Assembly (NCBI GenBank): GCA_013813755.1
Contig: JACCRD010000159.1
Span: 1-12,096, forward strand
Reading direction: 5' to 3'
DNA length: 12,096 bases
Source of the DNA: Acidobacteriota bacterium
GTDB taxonomy: Bacteria > Acidobacteriota > Blastocatellia > Pyrinomonadales > Pyrinomonadaceae
Within the stretch, counting starts at the first letter, position 1. The number at the start of each line of letters is the position of its first letter. Shown piece after piece: positions 6,746-12,096 of the stretch. The translations under genes were made by a program, and so were the position numbers. The notes under the pieces were generated by a model. The model saw nothing but the letters and a program-made list of their open reading frames with translations. It was not told the origin of the DNA and did not search any database.

Positions 6746-7954
6746 TTAATGTTCTATTCCGTGTTTAATCGCATCCGGCAAAAATGGTTCATTGATCGGA
6801 ACAAGCGGACGTTTCGCCAGTTCGCCGAAAAAGTACCACAGCCAAATTCCGCCGACCGCGATTGGCGCGACAAAATCCATCCAGCTAATATGAAATTCCA
6901 TTTCCTCGCCGTGATTTCCAATCATCGGACTTGGACCGATCATATAAAACATATCGAGCAGCCTGAGCAGCAAAATGAAAATCGCCAGCATCGCCAGCCA
7001 TTTCGCGTTGCGTTTTGTGTCGCGGGAAAGCAGAACCAGAAACGGAAAAGCAAAATGAAACACAATCAAAAGCACTCCAATAATGCCCCAGGTTCCCTTC
7101 ATTCGCGTCAAATAATAAGTTGTTTCTTCCGGAAGATTTCCCGACCAAATAATTAAAAACTGCGAAAAGTTAAAGTATGCCCAAACCATTACCAGCGCGA
7201 GCATTAACTTGCCGATATCCTGAAAATGTCTTTTGCCGACAATTCTGTTCATCGGTTCTTTGTCAGCTAAAAGCGCTAAAATCGCCACGGCAAAGCAGAA
7301 ACAACTCAACCCCCAACCGGCAGTGTAGAGAAATCCCCACATCGTCGAATACCAGTGCGGATCGAGCGTCATCACCCAATCAATAGCCGCAAAAGTCACC
7401 ACAAAAACATAAAAAACCATCGCTGGACCGGAAAACTTTGATGAATCCTGTGAAAGTTTCAGAGCAACTTGCGGATCATTGGTCTGATCCTGCTGCAAAG
7501 ACCATTTATTGAGCAGATAAGCCATCACGCCCCACAAAACAAAATACAGACAGGTGCGGAAAATCCACCATTCGACACTCAAATACGGTTGGCGAAGCTG
7601 TATAATTTTATCGTCCGCCAGATGCGTCCACTCATAAAGGTGAGTGACGCCGAGCATAATCGGCAGAAACAACACAAAAACTACCGGTAAAGTGCGTGAT
7701 CCGGCTTCGACAATACGGCGAATAACTACGCCCCACGCGCCGCCGGTCAGATACTGCAAAATCAAAACGCCGAGACTTCCGATACCGATGCCGCCCCAGA
7801 AAATAAAGCCTAAAAGCCATGAGCGCAACGCCTGTTCAGTGTTGAAAAAACATCCGACCAGCCAAACGACTGTCGCGATACCGCCGATACCGAGCGCTAG
7901 AGTTCGCCAGCGCGTAATATCTTCGGGCGCGTCAAAATTTGTATTGCTAATCAT
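6746..7954 (-). CDS. actF: Alternative Complex III subunit ActF (quinone-binding membrane subunit)
   Basis: This 402-residue polytopic protein of the NrfD-like/ActF family has about ten predicted helices starting near residue 19. In the known Alternative Complex III structures, ActC and ActF are the two large membrane subunits; ActF is smaller, and quinol-site involvement is attributed mainly to ActC. Family signatures are the helix pair around FIFWGGIGIGSLGVLILQYLT (50-70; first 20 shown in part), TLPVVFVLFLPIM (88-100) and HLYEWTH (105-111). The long interhelical region ends with the next conserved stretch, VEWWIFRTCLYFVLWG. MTLDPHWYSTMWGFLY in the central part is also typical. The start ATG directly abuts the actE stop (0 bp), with AAGGAG 11 nt upstream inside actE, so translation is probably coupled. 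It ends with TAA. Confidence 0.92.
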   Translation of the reverse strand: MISNTNFDAPEDITRWRTLALGIGGIATVVWLVGCFFNTEQALRSWLLGFIFWGGIGIGSLGVLILQYLTGGAWGVVIRRIVEAGSRTLPVVFVLFLPIMLGVTHLYEWTHLADDKIIQLRQPYLSVEWWIFRTCLYFVLWGVMAYLLNKWSLQQDQTNDPQVALKLSQDSSKFSGPAMVFYVFVVTFAAIDWVMTLDPHWYSTMWGFLYTAGWGLSCFCFAVAILALLADKEPMNRIVGKRHFQDIGKLMLALVMVWAYFNFSQFLIIWSGNLPEETTYYLTRMKGTWGIIGVLLIVFHFAFPFLVLLSRDTKRNAKWLAMLAIFILLLRLLDMFYMIGPSPMIGNHGEEMEFHISWMDFVAPIAVGGIWLWYFFGELAKRPLVPINEPFLPDAIKHGIEH

Positions 7955-8716
7955 TTACCTTGTCTCTCCTTGATTCCCGGTACGCGGCGAAGCCATTGTT
8001 TGCGTCGTTGATTGAGTTGTTGTATTTGCCGCCGATTGTCCGACATCCGCGCCGGTCATCGGTAAAGTCATATTTCCGTTCGGATTCTGACTGATTTGCA
8101 GCGTTCGGATGTAGGCGACGATTGCCCAGCGATCTGCCGGCGGAATTTGTGCGGCATAGCCATTCATCTTGCCCCAGCCGTTGGTGATTACATCATAAAA
8201 ATGTCCAACCGGCGCGTTTCGCAAACGGTCGTCGTGATAAGTCGAAGGTTTCGGATAACCGCGACGCACAACCATTCCGTCGCCGCTGCCGACCGGACCG
8301 TGACAAACGATGCAGAAAACTCTGTAACGCTGTTCGCCCCGGTCAATTAATTCTTTTGAAACGGGAACGGGAAATTCTTCGACAGCATCGGGGAAACTCG
8401 TCACCACCGTATTACCCAAAGCGTCTGTTGTCGAAGCGGCAGGCGCGGCAGTTCCAGCATTTTCCTTCTTGCCCGTATAAAACGCTTTGTTTTCGCGTAG
8501 ATTTCCACGTGAAACAGTGCCTTCAGGCAAATCTCTCATAGCTCGTCCGTCACTGAAAAAGTCGCTTTTCTTGAGCGCTTTATAACGCGGCTGATCCTGC
8601 ATATCGTAGCGACAACCCACGGCAAGTAAGCAGTAAGCGACGAGCAGTAAGCAGTAAAGTGACGCTTTACCAACTTTGGACTTTGGACTTTGGACTCTGG
8701 ACTTACTCGTCAACAT
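7955..8716 (-). CDS. actE: Alternative Complex III subunit ActE, mono-heme cytochrome c lipoprotein
   Basis: This periplasmic mono-heme cytochrome c probably passes electrons out of Alternative Complex III. It has 253 residues from the ATG at 8716. A TTG three bases upstream is also in frame, but the strong AGGAGG lies 6 nt from the ATG and only 3 nt from the TTG, so ATG is chosen. The signal peptide ends in lipobox LAVGC (lipidated C35). The family's opening segment follows (QPRYKALKKSDFFSDGRAMR, 42-61). The heme motif is CIVCH (C135, C138, H139) and the probable axial ligand is M184 in GWGKMNGYAAQIP. The tail (about 212-253) is low-complexity Thr/Ser/Asn. Much of the signal peptide (residues 5-14 and 20-31) is encoded by heptamer repeats. 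The gene overlaps actD by 14 bp and ends TAA exactly at the actF start. Confidence 0.94.
   Translation of the reverse strand: MLTSKSRVQSPKSKVGKASLYCLLLVAYCLLAVGCRYDMQDQPRYKALKKSDFFSDGRAMRDLPEGTVSRGNLRENKAFYTGKKENAGTAAPAASTTDALGNTVVTSFPDAVEEFPVPVSKELIDRGEQRYRVFCIVCHGPVGSGDGMVVRRGYPKPSTYHDDRLRNAPVGHFYDVITNGWGKMNGYAAQIPPADRWAIVAYIRTLQISQNPNGNMTLPMTGADVGQSAANTTTQSTTQTMASPRTGNQGETR
8625..8659. repeat. AGTAAGC heptamer tandem repeat inside actE
   Basis: Five 7-bp units are in exact phase on the plus strand: AGTAAGC (8625), AGTAAGC (8632), GACGAGC (8639, degenerate), AGTAAGC (8646) and AGTAAAG (8653). On the coding (minus) strand the unit reads GCTTACT. It encodes the hydrophobic core LYCLLLVAYCLL (residues 20-31) of the ActE lipoprotein signal peptide. 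Confidence 0.85.
8675..8702. repeat. TTTGGAC heptamer tandem repeat inside actE
   Basis: There are four 7-bp units in exact phase on the plus strand: three perfect TTTGGAC (8675, 8682, 8689) and TCTGGAC (8696). On the coding strand it encodes the basic n-region of the ActE signal peptide (KSRVQSPKSK, residues 5-14). It stops one base short of the actD stop codon. It is 15 bp from the AGTAAGC array and of a different unit family. Confidence 0.85.
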
Positions 8717-9236
8717 CAAAGACCTCCTGCGCGTTCAAACTCTGCATAAAATTTCTTGTTTCCTGCAAATCAAATTTCGGATCCTGTCGTTCAATCAATA
8801 AAAAGAATTTCTCTCTGGTAGCAAGCGCGAAACGCGGCACGTTAAACACCGGATGATACGGTTTTGGCAGCCCGTTTAACAAAATCATTCCAAAAACTGC
8901 AGTGAATGCGGCGAATAAAATCGTTAATTCAAACATCGGCGGAATGAATGAGGGCAGACTAAAATACGGGCGACCGCCCACAATAATCGGATAATCAAAA
9001 ACGTGGACGAACCACTGCAGAGCGAGTCCGGTTAAAAGACCGGTCACACCCCCGGCAAACACCAAAAAAGGCAAAATGCTTCGCTTGATGCCGAGCGCTT
9101 CGTCAATTTCGTGAATCGGAAACGGCGAGAAAGCGTCGGTTTTTGTATAGCCTGCGAGGCGCACCTTCCGCGCCGCCTCAACTAACTGCGTCGGCGTATC
9201 AAATTCAGCTAAATATCCGTAAATATTGTCGTTCAT
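8703..9236 (-). CDS. actD: Alternative Complex III subunit ActD (DUF3341)
   Basis: ActD is a small membrane subunit that packs against the Fe-S and NrfD-like subunits of Alternative Complex III. It has 177 residues from the ATG at 9234-9236. The frame extends to a TTG at 9257, but the ATG gives the family's usual opening (M....IYGYLAEFDTPTQLVEAARKVR), so I chose it. Its N-terminal soluble domain ends in DAFSPFPIHEIDEALG, a near-invariant DUF3341 signature. Two helices follow, roughly at residues 53-75 and 96-120 (LPFLVFAGGVTGLLTGLALQ, then a second beginning PPMFELTILF). The C-terminal part has GLPKPYHPVFN and ATREKFFLLIERQDPKFD, also typical. The upstream Shine-Dalgarno is weak. The 3' end overlaps actE by 14 bp. 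It stops with TAA. Confidence 0.94.
   Translation of the reverse strand: MNDNIYGYLAEFDTPTQLVEAARKVRLAGYTKTDAFSPFPIHEIDEALGIKRSILPFLVFAGGVTGLLTGLALQWFVHVFDYPIIVGGRPYFSLPSFIPPMFELTILFAAFTAVFGMILLNGLPKPYHPVFNVPRFALATREKFFLLIERQDPKFDLQETRNFMQSLNAQEVFDVDE
8723..8728 (-). promoter_or_regulatory. Strong ribosome binding site that fixes the actE start
   Basis: AGGAGG lies within the actD coding end, with 6 nt to the ATG at 8714-8716. It is the strongest Shine-Dalgarno in the window. It selects ATG over the in-frame TTG at 8717-8719 and couples actE to actD. Confidence 0.75.
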
Positions 9237-9254
9237 AACTTTTATCTTATTTTG

Positions 9255-9274
9255 CAATCAATCCCATTTGATTG
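9255..9274. repeat. Hairpin in the actC-actD gap
   Basis: CAATCAA (9255-9261) and TTGATTG (9268-9274) form a perfect 7-bp stem with a 6-nt loop. The motif GCAATCAAT occurs directly twice (9254-9262 and 9283-9291). No T run follows on the minus strand, so it does not look like a terminator. It may be an mRNA processing or stability element between actC and actD. Confidence 0.4.
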
Positions 9275-9307
9275 TCGACAGCGCAATCAATTACAAATTT
9301 ATTAAGT

Positions 9308-10768
9308 CTATTTTTCCTCTGCTCCCTGCGCGTCATTAATCGATTCATTGAAAGCGTTCGGGCGGTCATTTAATTCACCGTGCGCCCCGTGATGTCCGTG
9401 ATTAACCTGCGCGTCCGGCAGAAGGGTTCTGACTTCAAAAATCGAAATTACCGGTAAAAACCTGACGAATAAGAACAACAATGTAAAGAAAAATCCAATT
9501 GTCCCAATAAACATTGACCAATCAAAAACTGTCGGCGAATACATCGCCCACGAAGACGGTAGAAAATCTCTGTGCAGACTGGTGACAATAATCACGAATC
9601 GCTCAAGCCACATCCCGATACTGACAATAATCGAAATAAAAAACAGCCAGAACTCGCTTTCCCTAAACCTTTTGAACCAGAGAAGTTGGATTGACAAACC
9701 GTTACACAAAATCAAGAGCCAGTAAAACCACCAGTATGGACCGCCCCAGACGCGGTTATAAATCATGAAAACTTCAAATTCGTTTGCGCTATACCATCCG
9801 AAAAAGCCTTCCATCGCATAGCCGTAAACGACAATCAAGCCGGTCGCGAGCATCACTTTGCCCATAAAAATAAGATGGGTTTTAGTGATAAAATCTTCCA
9901 TTCCATACCAGTGTCGCAGCGGAATACACAAAATCAAAACCATCGCGAAACCGGCAAAGATAGCCCCTGCAACAAAATAAGGCGGAAAAATTGTCGCGTG
10001 CCAACCCGGAAGCTGTGCTACGGAGAAGTCGAAACTTACGATTGAATGCACTGAAAGAACGAGCGGCGTTGAAATACCGGCAAGCAATAAATACGCGATT
10101 TCATACCGATGCCAATGTTTGGCAGAGCCGCGCCAACCCATCGAAAGCAAGCCGTAAACCGTCTTAAAATATTTGTTTTTCGCGCGATCACGCAGAGTTG
10201 CGATATCGGGTATCAAACCGACATACCAAAATAGAAGCGAAACCGTCGCGTAAGTCGAAACGGCAAACACGTCCCACATCAAAGGACTGCGAAATTGTGG
10301 CCACATTCCCATGGTGTTCGGATACGGGAAAAGCCAATAAGCGAGCCACGGGCGACCAGTGTGGAGAAGCGGAAAAAGTCCCGCGCAGGCAACGGCAAAG
10401 AGCGTCATTGCTTCAGCAAAACGGTTGATCGACGTTCGCCATTTCTGGTTCATCAAAAGGAGAATCGCGGAAATCAACGTCCCGGCGTGTCCGATACCGA
10501 TCCACCAAACAAAGTTGATAATGTCGAATGCCCAACCGACCGGCTGATTGTTTCCCCAAATTCCGATACCGGTAATCACCAAATAAACAACCGTGAAAAG
10601 AAGTGACTGAGCCACCATAAAGGCGAGGGCGAAACCGATAAACCAACCGTACGGAGTCCGTTTTTTCAGAGTTCGGTCGCTGATTATGTCCGTGACGGAA
10701 GCGAACGAATGGTCGCCTTCAACCATTGGCGGATGTAAATTTTTTTGAATTTTCTTTACTTCTTGCAT
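9308..10768 (-). CDS. actC: Alternative Complex III subunit ActC (NrfD-like quinol-oxidising membrane subunit)
   Basis: ActC is the 486-residue NrfD/PsrC-type integral membrane subunit, where quinol is thought to be oxidised and electrons pass to the Fe-S clusters of ActB. About ten helices start near residue 43. Signatures are NLHPPMVEGDHSFASVT at the N-terminus, WWIGIGHAGTLISAILLL in the second helical region, and FPLLHTGRPWLAYWLFPYPN. Further on come RSPLMWDVFAVSTY and YEIAYLLLAGISTPLVLSVHSIVS, the last containing the conserved His (first 20 residues of that stretch are typical). Near the C-terminus is MWLERFVIIVTSLHRDFLPS. The C-terminal tail is His-rich (VNHGHHGAHGELNDRPN), acidic and soluble. 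The ATG is 17 bp after the actB stop, with AGGAAAAG as probable ribosome site. The gene ends with TAG, followed two codons later by TAA, and lies 71 bp from actD. Confidence 0.95.
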   Translation of the reverse strand: MQEVKKIQKNLHPPMVEGDHSFASVTDIISDRTLKKRTPYGWFIGFALAFMVAQSLLFTVVYLVITGIGIWGNNQPVGWAFDIINFVWWIGIGHAGTLISAILLLMNQKWRTSINRFAEAMTLFAVACAGLFPLLHTGRPWLAYWLFPYPNTMGMWPQFRSPLMWDVFAVSTYATVSLLFWYVGLIPDIATLRDRAKNKYFKTVYGLLSMGWRGSAKHWHRYEIAYLLLAGISTPLVLSVHSIVSFDFSVAQLPGWHATIFPPYFVAGAIFAGFAMVLILCIPLRHWYGMEDFITKTHLIFMGKVMLATGLIVVYGYAMEGFFGWYSANEFEVFMIYNRVWGGPYWWFYWLLILCNGLSIQLLWFKRFRESEFWLFFISIIVSIGMWLERFVIIVTSLHRDFLPSSWAMYSPTVFDWSMFIGTIGFFFTLLFLFVRFLPVISIFEVRTLLPDAQVNHGHHGAHGELNDRPNAFNESINDAQGAEEK

Positions 10769-10785
10769 AGTTTCTTTTCCTAAAA

Positions 10786-11289
10786 CTAATGTTTCGGCTC
10801 GCTCGGCTCACCCTGATTCGAATCTTTCGACTCTTCCCGATTACTTTCTATTGTTTTCGGAGCGACATAATCAGGCATTTCCCGGTTTTGATTTTTCAAA
10901 TTCGCTAAATAAGTAGTTCGCGGCTGCGTATTGAGTTCATTGAGCAGCGCGTAATTTCGATGATCTTTTTTTAATTTTGAAACCTGACTGTTCGGGTCGT
11001 TCAAATCACCAAAGACAATGGCGTCAGCGGGACAAACCGATTGGCAAGCTGTCACAATTTCACCGTCTTTGATGTTGCGCTGATCTTTCTCCGCTTCGAT
11101 CCGAGCGATGGCAATCCGCTGCGTGCAGTAGGTGCATTTTTCCATCACGCCTCGGCTGCGGACTGAAACTTCCGGGTTGCGCATTAATTTGTATTGCGGA
11201 GTATCCCAGTCCTGATAAAGGAGGAAATTAAAGCGCCGCACTTTATACGGACAGTTATTTGAACAATAACGCGTTCCGACACAGCGGTT
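10786..11289 (-). pseudogene. actB: ActB 3' fragment: C-terminal half of the Fe-S domain, cut off by an in-frame TAG
   Basis: This stretch continues the actB reading frame with no shift after the TAG at 11290-11292: 167 codons starting NRCVGTRYCSNNCPYK and ending with TAG. It holds seven cysteines: three in CVGTRYCSNNC, two in EKCTYC, and two in TACQSVCP. It supplies partner ligands for clusters begun upstream. The sequence VRRFNFLLYQDWDTPQYKL and the TQRIAIARIEAEKD segment match the family, with no sign of decay. The tail (about 130-167) is polar and probably variable. A restart is possible only at GTG 11239-11241. That has no Shine-Dalgarno and would drop the first three cysteines, so it cannot rebuild the domain. 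Marked as a pseudogene piece for the break; it may be functional if the TAG is read through or is an error. Confidence 0.85.
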
Positions 11290-11292
11290 CTA
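11290..11292 (-). other. In-frame amber codon interrupting actB
   Basis: On the minus strand the codons run GAT ATG GTT TAG AAC CGC TGT, giving Asp-Met-Val-stop-Asn-Arg-Cys. The family reads Met-Val-Tyr-Asn-Arg-Cys here, so one base change in TAT or TAC would give TAG. Both flanks are in the same frame and fully conserved in style. Five other genes in the window end with TAG at their expected C-termini, so general reassignment of TAG is unlikely. Confidence 0.9.
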
Positions 11293-12096
11293 AACCATAT
11301 CGTTTAACCCTTCGGCGCTGTGAACCGTCGCGTGAACCGGGCAAACCGTTTCGCACGGCGCGAGTTCGCACTGCTGACAGAGCATCGGCTGAAAATGGGG
11401 TCCTTTCGGATTGTTTATGTCATCGCCGGTGTAATAAGCATCGATCCGCATCCAGTGCATTTCGCGGCTTCGTTCAACTTGTTCTTTACCAACAACCGGA
11501 ATATTATTTTCCGATTGACACGCAACGACGCAGGCGTTACATCCGACGCATGAATTAAGGTCAACCGTCATCCCCCATTTATTGCCCAGATATTCAAATT
11601 TCGGATACATCGACAGGTCATATTCTTCATGCTGATGACCCATATCCGGATGCTCCTTGAATTGTTCGACGTCCCAGACGCGCAAAATATCGCGCCCTTC
11701 CATATTAAAATGAATTTGAGTCGAAGCGATTGTCGTATTTGCTCCTGTTTTGTCTATTTTTCCTGACCCGGACCACAGCGCGTTTGATTTTCGTATGTCG
11801 TAGGCGTTATAACCCGCGCCGGTTCCGACTCGCCCGGCGCGCGTGCGCCCATAGCCGAGATAAATCGTAATCACATCATCGGGCTGACCGGGCTGAACCC
11901 ACATCGGAACAGATTTTTCAATCTCCATGCCGTCATAATTTAGCTTTACTAAATCCGAAAACATGTTGCCACCCTTTGTATTAACAAATGTAGTTCCCTG
12001 CACTCCGCCGGCATATTCGTTATATTCTTTGCCTTGATTAATGCCGAGACGCTGTGCAGTTCTCGGACTGATCAAAGCCACGTTGTCCCAGGTTAT
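11290..12096 (-). CDS. actB: Alternative Complex III subunit ActB, partial: end of molybdopterin-like domain plus first Fe-S cysteine groups
   Basis: ActB is the large peripheral subunit of Alternative Complex III: a molybdopterin-oxidoreductase-like domain (without cofactor in the known complexes) fused to a ferredoxin-like domain that carries three [4Fe-4S] and one [3Fe-4S] cluster. The gene enters from the right edge, so the start is missing; 268 codons are visible before the TAG. Residues about 1-100 are the C-terminal part of the molybdopterin-like domain (ITWDNVALISPRTAQRLGI, then PMWVQPGQPDDVITIYLGYG and RTRAGRVGTGAGYNAYDIR). A linker follows, then the Fe-S domain with C183, C186, C189, C193 (CVGCNACVVAC) and C240, C243, C248, C252 (CQQCELAPCETVC). 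With the seven after the stop this gives 15 cysteines, the number expected for the four clusters. The visible GTG at 12079-12081 is an internal Val, not a start. Confidence 0.93.
   Translation of the reverse strand: MTWDNVALISPRTAQRLGINQGKEYNEYAGGVQGTTFVNTKGGNMFSDLVKLNYDGMEIEKSVPMWVQPGQPDDVITIYLGYGRTRAGRVGTGAGYNAYDIRKSNALWSGSGKIDKTGANTTIASTQIHFNMEGRDILRVWDVEQFKEHPDMGHQHEEYDLSMYPKFEYLGNKWGMTVDLNSCVGCNACVVACQSENNIPVVGKEQVERSREMHWMRIDAYYTGDDINNPKGPHFQPMLCQQCELAPCETVCPVHATVHSAEGLNDMV

Noticed and set aside
8717..8719. TTG as the start of actE.
   Set aside because: AGGAGG would be only 3 nt away; the adjacent ATG has 6 nt spacing.
9255..9257. TTG as the start of actD.
   Set aside because: There is no Shine-Dalgarno, it overlaps the hairpin, and the ATG 21 bp later matches the usual DUF3341 N-terminus.
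11239..11241. GTG as the start of an independent 151-residue ferredoxin gene.
   Set aside because: There is no ribosome site, and the start falls inside the conserved CPYKVRRFNF stretch, so three cluster cysteines would be lost. It is an internal codon of actB.
10786..11292. Global reassignment of TAG to an amino acid, suggested by the actB amber codon.
   Set aside because: TAG ends coxA, coxB, the SCO gene, actC and actB exactly where these proteins should end, often with a further stop close behind.

Overview
The window carries most of one minus-strand respiratory operon. Reading from high to low coordinates, it encodes Alternative Complex III (ActB-C-D-E-F, a quinol:electron-acceptor oxidoreductase that takes the place of the bc1 complex), a small unnamed membrane protein, a SCO-type copper chaperone, and a caa3-type heme-copper oxidase (CoxB with a fused cytochrome c domain, then CoxA, CoxC and CoxD). 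A separate minus-strand lipoprotein gene lies beyond a probable terminator and runs off the left edge. No plus-strand gene is convincing. No rRNA, tRNA, CRISPR array, insertion sequence or integrase was seen.

The operon order, the A2-type CoxA, the fused CoxB and the PPEPRLQ-bearing small membrane protein suggest a Gram-negative, aerobic, non-proteobacterial organism. Acidobacteriota (perhaps the Blastocatellia side) is my best guess, but it is an inference from gene content and style; Planctomycetota, Verrucomicrobiota and related phyla use similar operons. TAA and TAG both end genes here. TAG ends coxA, coxB, the SCO gene, actC and actB, so TAG is an ordinary stop in this organism.

Layout: 1-676 is a partial outer-membrane-type lipoprotein gene. 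677-881 is a 205-bp gap with a weak promoter and a probable terminator. 882-5123 holds coxD, coxC, coxA and coxB. 5145-6059 is the SCO gene. 6136-6672 is the small membrane protein. 6746-10768 holds actF, actE, actD and actC. 10786-12096 is the 3' part of actB. In the inferred pathway, ActC/ActF oxidise quinol in the membrane and ActB carries the Fe-S clusters. The heme c of lipoprotein ActE passes electrons on, directly or via a carrier, to the cytochrome c domain and CuA of CoxB, and then to the heme a/a3-CuB centre of CoxA. SCO loads copper into CuA.

Two things stand out. First, actB is cut by a single in-frame TAG at 11290-11292, exactly where a tyrosine is expected (Met-Val-[Tyr]-Asn-Arg-Cys). 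All 15 expected Fe-S cysteines are intact across the two sides, so the break is very recent, a sequence error, or read through. Second, 7-bp-phased tandem repeats of three families occur four times. Two of these arrays lie inside actE and encode most of its lipoprotein signal peptide. Also notable are an unusually long hydrophilic insert in CoxC that carries a 10-bp inverted repeat, and the conserved-looking small membrane protein of unknown function.
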